From the NCBI GenBank assembly GCA_026708185.1, contig JAPOVK010000016.1, forward strand, positions 62,001 through 126,000: a stretch of 64,000 nucleotides of DNA, written 5' to 3'. The DNA comes from Gammaproteobacteria bacterium. Its GTDB lineage: Bacteria > Pseudomonadota > Gammaproteobacteria > Pseudomonadales > Azotimanducaceae. The translations under genes were made by a program, and so were the position numbers. This document shows positions 32,884-43,339 of this stretch, one piece after another; the stretch's first letter is position 1, and each line of letters opens with the position of its first letter. Below the pieces are notes generated by a model. That model was not told where the DNA came from and did not search any database. It saw nothing but the letters and a program-made list of their open reading frames with translations.

Positions 32884-34377
32884 CTGGAAGAGCAACTCGT
32901 ACGCCAGATCGCCGAGGCCCGGGCACGTGGCCGCGACGATGCCCGACCGGGTCTGGTCGAAGGCGCCCACCGCCGCCAGCGCCTGACGGCACGGGAGCGC
33001 TTGACCGCGCTGTTCGACGCCGCGAGTTTCATCGAGTACGGCGCGCTGGCCGGAGCCACGACCCAACCCGATGACGACGCGTTCGCCGACGGCCTGGTTG
33101 GCGGAGTCGGCCTCGTGCGCGGCCAGCCCGTCGCCGGTGCCAGCTACGACCTGAGCGTGCGCGGCGGCACTCAGAGCGACCGCAACCAGCGCAAGATGGC
33201 GAAGCTGCTCTACCTGGCCGTGGAGCATCGCTGGCCGTTCGTCTGCTTCGTCGACGGCGGCGGCGCCCGGTCCGACGATCCGGCGCCGCCACCACCCATC
33301 GCCGTAACCCCCAGGGGCCGCTTCGATCTCTACGACGGTCTCGCCGAGCTCAACGGCTGGGCGCCGACGGTCGCGATCGCAAGCGGGCGGAGCATCGATG
33401 GGCACGCGGGGATCGCGATGCTCTCGGACCTGGTGATCGCGACACGGACCGCGGAATTCGGGACGCAGGAGGGCTACTTTCGGGGCGCGACCGAGTACGC
33501 GAAAAGCGGGGACGTCGACGTCCTGGTCGATGGCGAGGCGGATGCCATCGCAGCCGCGCGCAGCTACCTCGCGCTGTTCGTCGCCAACGATGTGCCCGGG
33601 GCACCCGCCGTCGGCGCCGACACCATCGCGGACCTGATCCCGGAGAACCGCAGGCGGCCTTACGACATGCGCCGCGTCGTCGAAGCCTTCGCCGACGCGG
33701 ACACCGTCTTCGAGCTCGGCGCAGCCTGGGGCCGATCGATGCTGACCGCGCTGGCCCGCCTTGAAGGACGCACGGTCGGCATCTTCGCCAACCAGCCGAA
33801 GTCGCCGCTAGCAGGCGCCATCGACGCGGCGGCCGCGGACAAGGCCTCGCGCTTCGTCGAACTCTGCGACGCCTACGACTACCCCCTCGTGAGCTTCGTC
33901 GACAACCCCGGCTACATGGTCGGACCGCAAGCCGAGCGGGAGGGCATCGCGCGCCACCATGCCCGGCCGCTCGCGGCGCTGCACCACCGCTCCGTGCCGC
34001 TGTGTTCGGTGCAGATCCGCAAGGCCTACGGCCTCGGCCCCTACGCGATGTCCGGTTGGGGCGCCGCGCGCCGCGTGCCGGAAATGCGCCTCGCCTGGCC
34101 ATCCGTGGAGTCGGGCGGCATGTCGCTGGAAGGCGCGGCCTACCTCGTCAAGCGCAAGGAGATCCTTGCCGCCGCGACCCGGGAGGAAGCGATGGCCATC
34201 CGCAACGGGTATGCAGAGCGCATGCGTGATGCCGCCTCCGGGCTCCGCGCCGGTCGGAGCTACCAATTCGACGACATCATCACGCCTTCGGATACGCGAG
34301 CCACGATCAGCACCTTGCTGCGGCGGATTCCGCGGCAGCGCTCTCCCACCAAGAAGCACGCCATCGATCCACGCTGA
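32884..34377 (+). CDS. Acyl-CoA carboxyltransferase subunit, first of a tandem pair (start uncertain)
   Basis: A carboxyltransferase-domain protein of about 497 residues, propionyl-CoA carboxylase beta/acetyl-CoA carboxylase type. It has RLTARERLTALFDAASFIEYG at the N-terminus, FVCFVDGGGAR, GHAGIAMLSDLVIAT, FVDNPGYMVG, and a C-terminal KKHAIDPR. No ATG, GTG or TTG lies in frame between GTG 32623, inside the divergent flavoprotein gene, and TTG 33001, inside the conserved domain. The paralogue alignment puts the start near CTG 32884, which is the coordinate given here. The end overlaps the second paralogue by one base (TGATG). No biotin carboxylase gene lies nearby. Confidence 0.8.
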   Translation: MEEQLVRQIAEARARGRDDARPGLVEGAHRRQRLTARERLTALFDAASFIEYGALAGATTQPDDDAFADGLVGGVGLVRGQPVAGASYDLSVRGGTQSDRNQRKMAKLLYLAVEHRWPFVCFVDGGGARSDDPAPPPPIAVTPRGRFDLYDGLAELNGWAPTVAIASGRSIDGHAGIAMLSDLVIATRTAEFGTQEGYFRGATEYAKSGDVDVLVDGEADAIAAARSYLALFVANDVPGAPAVGADTIADLIPENRRRPYDMRRVVEAFADADTVFELGAAWGRSMLTALARLEGRTVGIFANQPKSPLAGAIDAAAADKASRFVELCDAYDYPLVSFVDNPGYMVGPQAEREGIARHHARPLAALHHRSVPLCSVQIRKAYGLGPYAMSGWGAARRVPEMRLAWPSVESGGMSLEGAAYLVKRKEILAAATREEAMAIRNGYAERMRDAASGLRAGRSYQFDDIITPSDTRATISTLLRRIPRQRSPTKKHAIDPR

Positions 34378-35804
34378 TGCGACGCGACGACATCAAGGCG
34401 CTCGAAACCGCGCGCAGCGGACTCAAGGATGCCGCGCGCCCGGAGATCGTGACCAAGGTCGGCAAGACCGGGAAGCTCACGGCCCGCGAGCGGATCCGCT
34501 TGCTGCTCGACCCAGGCTCCGCGGTCGAATACGGAAGCATCGCCGCCAAGAGCGGTGCCGGCGACTGGGTTGCCGAAGCCGGGGGCGTCGACTTCGTCGG
34601 CACCGTGGCGGGCCGGCCCGTCGTCGCTTCCTCCACGGACTACACGGACCATGGCGGCGGCTACGGCGCGGGACGGTTGGGACGGCTGTTCGGCCTCGCC
34701 TACGAACAGCGCTGGCCCGTCGTGCTGTTCGTCGACGGCGGGGGCAGTCGGGCACGACATCCCCGCGCGGGCTTAGGCCACATCGAGACGAGCGGCCCCA
34801 TCGGCCGGTTCTCGTTCCTCGACGGCGTGCCCGAACTGTCCGGTTGGGCCCCGGTTGTGGCGATCGTGTCCGGCCCGTCGTTCGCCGGTCACGCGAGCTT
34901 GGCGGGGTTCTCCGACTTCCTCATCAGCACGCCGGGGTCATCCATCGGCATGGGCGGGCCGCCCATGGTGGAAGCCGCCCTTGGGCAACGCCTGAAGCCG
35001 AACGAACTCGCGGGTGCCGAGATGCACGAGTTGAGCGGCGGGATCGACTTGCTGGTGGAGGACGAGGAGGCCGCCATCGCAGCGGCGAAACGCTACCTGT
35101 CCTTCTACGACAACGACTTCGCGTCGGGACAGCCAATGGGCGTCGACCTCGACGCCTTGGCGCCGGATGCGGACGCTCCTTGTGACATGCGCGCAATCAT
35201 CTTGGGGTTCTGCGATGCCGACAGCGTGTTCGAGCTACGCCCCCGCTTCGCCCCGGCGCTTCTCACGTGCCTCGCCCGAATCGAAGGCCGCGCCGTTGGC
35301 GTTCTCGCCAACCAGCCCCTCGTCGCCGACGGTGTCATCGACAACGACGCCGCCACCAAGATCACCCGCTTCGTCGAGATCTGCAACACGTACGAATACC
35401 CGATCGTCACACTCATCGACACGCCGGGGTGCGTTGCGAATTGGCGCGTGAAGGGCCAGCCGCAGACCGTCGAACCCGGCCTCACCCGATGGCATGCACG
35501 GGCGTTGATCGCACACCAGCAGCGCACCGTGCCGCTGCTGAGCGTGCAGATCCGCCGCGGCCGGGGCTTGGGCGCGGCGCTGATGACCGGCGCCTCGACA
35601 ACGCGCGGTGTGCAGGCACTGCGCCTCGGATGGCCGGGCGTGGAGATCGGGTGCCGAGACGGGTTCTCGGCGGTGGTGGACCACAACGCCTTCGACGACG
35701 TGATCCCGCCACGCGAAACGCGTGAACGGGTGGCGCGCGTCCTGTCACTGCTGGGCAAAGCGCGTCAGAGGTCCGCGAAGAAACACCCCATCGACACCTG
35801 GTAG
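34377..35804 (+). CDS. Acyl-CoA carboxyltransferase subunit, second of a tandem pair
   Basis: A 475-residue paralogue of the preceding gene. It has MRRDDIKALETARSGLKDAAR, GKLTARERIRLLLDPGSAVEYG, VVLFVDGGGSRARH, GHASLAGFSDFLISTPGSSIGMGGPPM, LIDTPGCVANWR, and a C-terminal KKHPIDTW parallel to KKHAIDPR of its neighbour. It uses an ATG overlapping the upstream stop by one base, so translation is coupled and the two are probably a heteromeric pair. The biotin carboxylase and carrier must come from elsewhere, possibly the alpha subunit at 20.6 kb. The substrate is unknown. Confidence 0.85.
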   Translation: MRRDDIKALETARSGLKDAARPEIVTKVGKTGKLTARERIRLLLDPGSAVEYGSIAAKSGAGDWVAEAGGVDFVGTVAGRPVVASSTDYTDHGGGYGAGRLGRLFGLAYEQRWPVVLFVDGGGSRARHPRAGLGHIETSGPIGRFSFLDGVPELSGWAPVVAIVSGPSFAGHASLAGFSDFLISTPGSSIGMGGPPMVEAALGQRLKPNELAGAEMHELSGGIDLLVEDEEAAIAAAKRYLSFYDNDFASGQPMGVDLDALAPDADAPCDMRAIILGFCDADSVFELRPRFAPALLTCLARIEGRAVGVLANQPLVADGVIDNDAATKITRFVEICNTYEYPIVTLIDTPGCVANWRVKGQPQTVEPGLTRWHARALIAHQQRTVPLLSVQIRRGRGLGAALMTGASTTRGVQALRLGWPGVEIGCRDGFSAVVDHNAFDDVIPPRETRERVARVLSLLGKARQRSAKKHPIDTW

Positions 35805-35831
35805 GCACGTCGCGAGCCCATCGGCGGGACG

Positions 35832-36230
35832 TCAGCCGGGAATCGTCGACGCCTCGATCTTGTGGCCGTCGGGATCGTAGACGAAACACCCGTAGAAGTC
35901 GGGCCCGTACTCCGGGCGCGGGCCTGGCGCGCCAGCGTCGGTGGCACCCGCGGCAAGCGCGGCGGCATGGAACGCATGCACGGCCTCCCGGTCCGGCGCA
36001 ATGAAACTGAAGTGGACGCCGTTGGCAGTGCCCGCCGCGTTGCCATCCAAGGGCTTCTGCACCCAGTACTCCGGGAAGAACTTGCCGTAGGCCACGGCGA
36101 CGCCGGGCACCTCGTGCTGCCGTCGGCCGCCCACGGTGGCGAGCACCGCATCGTAGAACTTAAGCGCACGCTTGAGGTCGTTGGTGCCGATGGAGACGTG
36201 ACTCATGATGCTCGGAATGTCGGTGGCCAT
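35832..36230 (-). CDS. VOC (glyoxalase/bleomycin resistance) family protein
   Basis: A 132-residue metal-dependent VOC-fold protein. It has SHVSIGTNDLKRALKFYDAVL at the N-terminus and DFYGCFVYDPDGHKIE at the C-terminus, with His, Glu and a central His (HFSF) as candidate metal ligands. GGGAGC precedes the chosen ATG; the longer ORF to 36437 has no homology. It is convergent with the carboxyltransferase pair and divergent from the thioesterase. The reaction is unknown, since the family includes lyases, isomerases and resistance proteins. Confidence 0.85.
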   Translation of the reverse strand: MATDIPSIMSHVSIGTNDLKRALKFYDAVLATVGGRRQHEVPGVAVAYGKFFPEYWVQKPLDGNAAGTANGVHFSFIAPDREAVHAFHAAALAAGATDAGAPGPRPEYGPDFYGCFVYDPDGHKIEASTIPG

Positions 36231-36293
36231 GGACTGCTCCCGGTGCAATGCCGATAAGCTAACATCCGCCGCTTTACGCGGTAAGTGGGCTCC

Positions 36294-36710
36294 ATGGCCG
36301 TCCAAGCCAGCAACGTCCAGCGCATCGCCAGCGAGAACTTCGCAGCACTCCTCGGCGCCCGCTTGGTCGACAGCGCCCGCGACCGCGCGGTGGTCGAACT
36401 CCCCTATACGCCGAAGCTCGGCGTCGGCCGGATCCACGGCGGCGCCATCAGCGCCCTGGTGGACATCGCAGCAACCGCGGCGTTCTGGTCCAGCCCCGAC
36501 GTCACGGCGGCCTCGCGCGGCGCCACGGTCGGCTTCACCATCAACTTCCTGAACCTCGCCGTGGCGATCGATCTCACCGCGACAGCCACCGTAAGGCGAC
36601 GCGGTGGCACGTTGTGCACTGGGGACGTGAGCGTCTCCGATGCCGACGGTCGCGAAGTCGCCGCCGCGATCGTCACCTACAAGCTAACGGGCTACCGCCG
36701 GACGCACTGA
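36294..36710 (+). CDS. PaaI-type hotdog-fold thioesterase
   Basis: A 138-residue hotdog thioesterase. The characteristic segment GRIHGGAISALVDIAATAAF has the HGG motif and helix acid, and GFTINFLNLAV is the second strand block. It uses ATG 36294; GTG 36285 is also possible. Its last 27 bases overlap the convergent phytanoyl-CoA dioxygenase-like gene. It probably hydrolyses an acyl-CoA in the surrounding CoA-dependent pathway. Confidence 0.87.
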   Translation: MAVQASNVQRIASENFAALLGARLVDSARDRAVVELPYTPKLGVGRIHGGAISALVDIAATAAFWSSPDVTAASRGATVGFTINFLNLAVAIDLTATATVRRRGGTLCTGDVSVSDADGREVAAAIVTYKLTGYRRTH

Positions 36711-37490
36711 GCGGGGCGGGCGGGCATCCGGCATCATCTGCTTGCGGCCCCAACGGTCACCGATTCCCAACAGCCGCGCGAATTCCGGCGGATTGCGCTC
36801 GAGCACGCTCGGGTCGATGTCCGCATAGGATTCGATGGGGCGCACGTTATGCCGGTTGCAGGTCAGGTGCAGGACGACTCGTTCTCCGGGCAAGGTGCGC
36901 GGGCAGTTGCCGTGCCAAACCGCGCCGTCCCAGAGGATGATCGAGCCGGCCGGCGCTTCAGCCGGGTGCGCCTCGGCCTCGCCCTCGTCGCCGACGGGGT
37001 GGCGCCGCAAATGGTGTGAGCCGGCAACGAACCGGGTGCACCCGCCGGCCTCGGTGAACTCGTCGCAGCAAAAGATCGCCGTGGCGATTGCCGCATGCCC
37101 GGGAAAAGGTTGGTCGTAGCCGTTCATGTCAGCATGGATTGCGAAAGCCTTGGGCGTCGGGCGCTTCACCGATGCAGACACTTGGCTGACGATGAAGCCA
37201 GGACCCAAGAGGTGTTCATACAGGGTGTTGAGCTTCTCGACCTGCACGGCTTGCTCGAAGACACGACCTTCAAGCAGAAGGTTGGTCGGGAAGCGGCGAA
37301 AGTGCCGGACCCGTTGCGCCACGGTCGTCACGGCCGTGCGCAAATCCTCAAAGAACGGTTCTGGGGCCGCGTCCCGAATGACCGTATAGCCGTCGATGGC
37401 CAAGTCGGCCACGTTCGCGGCGAGGCCAAGCTGCTCGACCCGTCGCTTGAGTCCCGTGGTACGGGCCACGATTTCCGATGCCGCTGTCAT
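36684..37490 (-). CDS. Phytanoyl-CoA dioxygenase family protein (PhyH)
   Basis: A 268-residue Fe(II)/2-oxoglutarate-dependent oxygenase. The iron ligands are His and Asp in AIHADMNGYD and His in GAVWHGNCPRTL; an Arg for 2-oxoglutarate probably lies after HLTCN. Other supports are GSHHLRRHP and GSIILWDG. Its 3' end overlaps the convergent thioesterase by 27 bp, and upstream lies a CoA-transferase on the same strand 27 bp away, so the two may be co-transcribed. The hydroxylated substrate is unknown. Confidence 0.88.
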   Translation of the reverse strand: MTAASEIVARTTGLKRRVEQLGLAANVADLAIDGYTVIRDAAPEPFFEDLRTAVTTVAQRVRHFRRFPTNLLLEGRVFEQAVQVEKLNTLYEHLLGPGFIVSQVSASVKRPTPKAFAIHADMNGYDQPFPGHAAIATAIFCCDEFTEAGGCTRFVAGSHHLRRHPVGDEGEAEAHPAEAPAGSIILWDGAVWHGNCPRTLPGERVVLHLTCNRHNVRPIESYADIDPSVLERNPPEFARLLGIGDRWGRKQMMPDARPPRSVRPAVAR

Positions 37491-37517
37491 CGTTGCTCCC
37501 TCTAGGTAGGCATGTAC

Positions 37518-38789
37518 TCAGGCGCCGGCTCGTGTCACCTCCGCCGCCAGCAGGTCGTCGATCTCCGGGGCTGAGAAGCCGATTTCCCCGAGCAGTTCGC
37601 GCGTCTCCGATGCAAACGGCCGGGTAGCTTCCCGCGACCGGAAGCCGTCCCCGTCCATCGCCACCGGCGGCGAAAGCACCGTGAAGTCGCCCGCCTCGGG
37701 GTGTTCGAGCAGATGGAACATCCCGTTGGCACGCGCGTGCTCGTCTTCGAACAACTCGACCGGAAACTTGACGGCCGCCACCGGTACGCCGGCGGCGTTG
37801 AACGCCCGCGTCCAGTCGTCGCTGGTCCGGGTGCGCATCACCGCCTCGACGCATTCGGTCAACTGGTCGTAGTACTGGTGCTTATCCTCGCTGTCGGCAG
37901 CATCCAAGGCCTCGTCGACGAGGCCTACGACGGCCATGAACTTGACGCGCAGCGAGCGGCTGCCGCAGGCGATCGCGATGGGGGCATCCGCCGTGTCGTA
38001 GGTGCGCAGGTAGATGCGCACCATGGGCAGAGCCCGCGCCGTCGTCATCGCCCTGCCCTGTTCGGTGAAAGGCACACCCGCGCTGCGCTGTTCCGCCAAG
38101 CGCGCCAGGATCTCCTCGTGCCGCGGCGTGTCCTCGACCTCCGAGCGGATCAGCTGGTTGTTCGCGAGTGTCATGGCCGCCTGCATCAAGGAGACGTCGA
38201 CTGCGCCGCCCACGCCCGTGCGTTCCCGCCGGAGCAGCGCCGCCGACACACCGAAGGCCAGGCTCATGGCGCACATGTAGTCCGCGCTCACCGGATCGCC
38301 CGGGGCGGGCCGGCCGTCGATCACGCGACCATTGGCGGCCATCAGTCCGGTGCGGGCCTGGACCACGGTGTCCATGCCGGCGAGCGAAGCCTCCGGACCC
38401 CGCTTGCCAAACGCCGTCACCGCCCCGGCGATCAACCGCGGAAACCGGGCCTTGAGCGTCTCGGCATCCAGCCCGAGTTCAACATCGAGCCCCGGCCGGA
38501 AGTTCATCAAGGCGACATCCGCCCAGCCGAGCAGCTTGTCTATCACTGGCCGAGCCGCCGGGTCGCGCAGCGCAAGCGGCAACGACCGCTTGCCGCGGTT
38601 GCGAGACACGAATGTACGCGTTTCCAGCGCCGAGACCTGGCGCAGGAGGCGGGTGGGATCGCCGGCAAGCGCCTCCACCTTGATCACTTCGGCGCCACCC
38701 TCGGCCAGCAATTGGGCGCAAAACGGCACCGACACGAACTGGCCGAACTCGACGACGCGGATTCCGGCAAACGGCTGCTTCATGTCCAT
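37518..38789 (-). CDS. CaiB/BaiF family (class III) CoA-transferase
   Basis: A 423-residue CoA-transferase. It starts with the PFAGIRVVEFGQFVSVPFCAQLLA segment, has GGAEVIKVEALAGDPTRLL, and AFGKRGPEASLAGMDTVVQ before PVSADYMCAM, whose Asp aligns with the catalytic Asp of the family. The start is ATG 38789 or 38783. The ORF extends to 39533 but that part is the antisense of the O-methyltransferase. It probably forms an operon with the PhyH gene. The CoA donor and acceptor are not identifiable. Confidence 0.9.
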   Translation of the reverse strand: MDMKQPFAGIRVVEFGQFVSVPFCAQLLAEGGAEVIKVEALAGDPTRLLRQVSALETRTFVSRNRGKRSLPLALRDPAARPVIDKLLGWADVALMNFRPGLDVELGLDAETLKARFPRLIAGAVTAFGKRGPEASLAGMDTVVQARTGLMAANGRVIDGRPAPGDPVSADYMCAMSLAFGVSAALLRRERTGVGGAVDVSLMQAAMTLANNQLIRSEVEDTPRHEEILARLAEQRSAGVPFTEQGRAMTTARALPMVRIYLRTYDTADAPIAIACGSRSLRVKFMAVVGLVDEALDAADSEDKHQYYDQLTECVEAVMRTRTSDDWTRAFNAAGVPVAAVKFPVELFEDEHARANGMFHLLEHPEAGDFTVLSPPVAMDGDGFRSREATRPFASETRELLGEIGFSAPEIDDLLAAEVTRAGA

Positions 38790-38918
38790 GCGCCGCGATG
38801 ATAGCGAACGCTTGGCCGCAAGAGCGCATAATCGCGTTGGCAGCCGCTTTGGAGGAACCATGACCGCGCAAGCAACCGAGGAGCCGACGCCGGCCGAACC
38901 CCGCCGGACGCGCCGCTG

Positions 38919-39584
38919 ATGTCCAGTTTCACCCTCGAACTCACCGAGACGCTGCACGACTACCTGCTCGAACACGGCACGCGGGAGTCCCGGGTCGCCG
39001 CCGAGTTGCGGGCCGAGACACGCGCCGCCACACGCTGGCACCCGATGCAGATCTCGCCCGAACAGGGCGCCTTCATGCAGTGGCTGGTGCGCCTCATCGG
39101 GGCGAGGCGGACCATCGAGGTCGGCACATTCACTGGCTACAGCGCGCTCGTGGTCGCCGAAGCCCTGCCAATCGACGGCCGGGTGATCGCCTGCGACATC
39201 TCGACCGAGTGGACGGCGATGGGGCGGCCGTTCTGGGAACGCGCCGGCGTCGCGGACAAGATCGACCTGCGCCTGCGGCCCGCGGTCGAGACCCTGGACG
39301 AACTCGTAGCGGACGGCGGCGCCGGCGGCTACGACTTCGCATTCATCGACGCCGACAAGGCCAACTACGACGCGTACTACGAGCGATGCCTCACGCTGCT
39401 TCGCCAAGGCGGCGTGATCGGTATCGACAACGTGCTCTGGGGCGGACGCGTGGCCAACGAGGATGCGAACGACGAGGACACGCGGGCGATTCGCGCGCTC
39501 AACCGCAAGGTCCACGGCGACCAACGGGTGCACGTCTCCATGTTGCCGGTCGGCGACGGGCTGACCTTGGCAGTCAAGAACTGA
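38919..39584 (+). CDS. Class I SAM-dependent O-methyltransferase (CCoAOMT-like)
   Basis: A 221-residue methyltransferase. Motif I is TIEVGTFTGYSALVVAEALP. RVIACDIS marks the acidic end of strand 2, DFAFIDADKANYDAYYE holds the metal-binding Asp and conserved Lys, and GGVIGIDNVLWGGRVAN the later metal ligands. These match the cation-dependent COMT/CCoAOMT family. It is divergent from the CoA-transferase gene with 129 bp between. A catechol-like substrate is typical but not shown. Confidence 0.9.
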   Translation: MSSFTLELTETLHDYLLEHGTRESRVAAELRAETRAATRWHPMQISPEQGAFMQWLVRLIGARRTIEVGTFTGYSALVVAEALPIDGRVIACDISTEWTAMGRPFWERAGVADKIDLRLRPAVETLDELVADGGAGGYDFAFIDADKANYDAYYERCLTLLRQGGVIGIDNVLWGGRVANEDANDEDTRAIRALNRKVHGDQRVHVSMLPVGDGLTLAVKN

Positions 39585-39677
39585 CGACCGGTCGCGACTG
39601 CTGACGGTTAGGCGGAGCGGGGTCTGGAAACCGGACGGTCTTGTCTCACAAGCAGGACGTAGGAGCGGCGACCATGA

Positions 39678-39825
39678 CGGTCAATCCCCGCGAATGCAGG
39701 GAACACGGGCGCTGCAAAAGCCTATGGTGGTCGGACCACGGTTCATCCCGCCTTGGGCGGGAACACCCGACTCTCATCCAACGACATTGAGATCGGCGGC
39801 ACATCCCCAGGCGGCGATACTCCTC
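39678..39825 (-). repeat. Degenerate CRISPR repeats at the trailer end
   Basis: 39678-39706 is 29 bp long and differs from the array repeat at five positions. 39739-39766 is 28 bp with the same CGGTTCATCCC start and GGGAACAC end. They are 32 bp apart, the exact spacer length of the array. A third, weaker copy may begin at 39797 (CGGCACATCCCC). They lie at the leader-distal end, where decayed repeats are expected. 39826-39924 has no recognisable repeat or gene. Confidence 0.7.
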
Positions 39826-39924
39826 CGCCGTCTACAGCCGCACGTCAAATCCGCTCCCACGTCCTTCGCGAGAAGTGTGCAGTTTTCGGACCCGCGCCAT
39901 CTGCGCTTCTTTGCCCCGGTAGTT

Positions 39925-41974
39925 CGGTTCATCCCCGCGCGTGCGGGGAACACGTCGGAATGTTCGCGCGCGTGGTCGCGCGGCCTTGGTTCATCCCCGC
40001 GCGTGCGGGGAACACCTTTCTCCCGGCGGTCTGGAACGCCGCAACGCCGGTTCATCCCCGCGCGTGCGGGGAACACGATGCGGTCGATTCGCTGGAGCCG
40101 GGCGAGGACGGTTCATCCCCGCGCGTGCGGGGAACACGCCCTGACCGGCTGCGAACTCGACGACGTACTCGGTTCATCCCCGCGCGTGCGGGGAACACGA
40201 GGCTCACGTCTTCGACGGACAGTCCCAATCCGGTTCATCCCCGCGCGTGCGGGGAACACGAGTCCGCACCTCGCCGCCCACTTGCCAACGTCGGTTCATC
40301 CCCGCGCGTGCGGGGAACACCTCGACGGCGTCGGCGAGGGCGTGTGGGACCGCCGGTTCATCCCCGCGCGTGCGGGGAACACTTTCGGGTCCGCTCGGGC
40401 ACCGCTCGGCACACCGGTTCATCCCCGCGCGTGCGGGGAACACCACGACCCCGAGGTCGAAGGTCCCGTGTCTATCGGTTCATCCCCGCGCGTGCGGGGA
40501 ACACGCTCGAACGAAGCCACCGAAATCACGCAGGAGCGGTTCATCCCCGCGCGTGCGGGGAACACCGGCAGAACATCACGGCGTACTCGATGAGCACCGG
40601 TTCATCCCCGCGCGTGCGGGGAACACGGTACGACGCCATGGACGTCAGGTCGGCGAGACGGTTCATCCCCGCGCGTGCGGGGAACACGGTCAGCGTGTCG
40701 CCGATCTTGTTGGCGAAATACGGTTCATCCCCGCGCGTGCGGGGAACACACGCCGGCGGGGATGACGTCCACCTTGCCGCCCGGTTCATCCCCGCGCGTG
40801 CGGGGAACACGGTAACCTGCTGCACCTGATCGACGTCCAGCCCGGTTCATCCCCGCGCGTGCGGGGAACACCGCCACGATCCAGTTCTGAGCGATGGCGA
40901 ACATCGGTTCATCCCCGCGCGTGCGGGGAACACCTGTACGAGCGCGAGACGGACGGCTTCCACGCCGGTTCATCCCCGCGCGTGCGGGGAACACCAGGAA
41001 TCGCTGTTCGCCGGTGATGCCTAGCACGGTTCATCCCCGCGCGTGCGGGGAACACCCCGTACTGGATCCTGTGGGAGCCGTCGCTGCACGGTTCATCCCC
41101 GCGCGTGCGGGGAACACACCCGCATCCTGCGGGCCAGCCACGACAACAGCGGTTCATCCCCGCGCGTGCGGGGAACACCGCCCTGCGCTCTCCTGGGAAG
41201 CCTCAGCACCCGGTTCATCCCCGCGCGTGCGGGGAACACGTGCCGGTCTGCGGCGGATCCATCGGGCGGGGCGGTTCATCCCCGCGCGTGCGGGGAACAC
41301 TACGAAAGGGGAGAACCAACGATGAAGACTCTACGGTTCATCCCCGCGCGTGCGGGGAACACTACGGCAACGTACATCGGGGAGTACGTGGGCAACGGTT
41401 CATCCCCGCGCGTGCGGGGAACACCCTACCAGTACGACCAGGCCGGCGGCGTCGTTCGGTTCATCCCCGCGCGTGCGGGGAACACACGCGAGAGCCCCAT
41501 ACAAAGCCGTCATGGACCGGTTCATCCCCGCGCGTGCGGGGAACACGACGAGGTCCAGGACCTGCACGCCCTGCGCACCGGTTCATCCCCGCGCGTGCGG
41601 GGAACACACAGTCACCGGACATCGCCCGCAGGGGACTGCCGGTTCATCCCCGCGCGTGCGGGGAACACCCTGCGCGCGGGACGGGACGACATCAACGGCT
41701 TCGGTTCATCCCCGCGCGTGCGGGGAACACCGCACCAGGAGAGAGCGCAGCGGAGTCCTCATCGGTTCATCCCCGCGCGTGCGGGGAACACTGTCGTCGT
41801 CGGTGAGCGCCATAAGCGTCGTCCGGTTCATCCCCGCGCGTGCGGGGAACACCCGGAGGGCGTCGACATCGACCTGTGGTCGTACGGTTCATCCCCGCGC
41901 GTGCGGGGAACACAACGTGCCGGTTCCGTCGAACTACGCGGCGGACGGTTCATCCCCGCGCGTGCGGGGAACAC
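39925..41974 (-). CRISPR. Type I-E CRISPR array, 34 repeats and 33 spacers
   Basis: A 29-bp repeat begins CGGTTCATCCCC and ends GCGGGGAACAC on the plus strand; the complementary strand starts GTGTTCCCCGC, the usual type I-E orientation. The palindromic CCCCGCGCGTGCGGGG forms the Cas6e stem. Repeats start at 39925, 39987 and 40048, then every 61 or 62 bp to 41946, giving spacers of 32 or 33 bp. Only the copy at 39987 has a changed first base (T for C). Being near identical and next to complete cas genes, the array is likely active. Transcription should run on the minus strand from the leader beside cas2. Confidence 0.98.
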
Positions 41975-42051
41975 TCTTTCCGTAACCGCTTGAACAGAAA
42001 GTTAGTTTGCCATGTTAACGAACGTACCGACCGCAGCTAACTGAGTCGGCA
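41975..42051 (-). promoter_or_regulatory. Probable CRISPR leader between cas2 and the array
   Basis: A 77-bp sequence, clearly more A/T-rich than its surroundings, sits between the first (leader-side) repeat and the cas2 stop. By position and composition it is the leader holding the array promoter and the integration site for new spacers. I could not assign -35/-10 boxes or an IHF site with confidence. Confidence 0.6.
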
Positions 42052-43306
<1,255 letters not shown>

Positions 43307-43339
43307 TACGCGACCTCTATGCTTCCAACCGCACCCAAC

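Noticed and set aside
37518-39533. 671-aa CoA-transferase reading
   Set aside because: The first 250 residues are antisense to the O-methyltransferase. The family N-terminus begins at 38789.
39694-41993. Several ORFs with repeated FIPARAGNT or HPRACGEH peptides
   Set aside because: They are translations of the CRISPR repeats, not repeat proteins.
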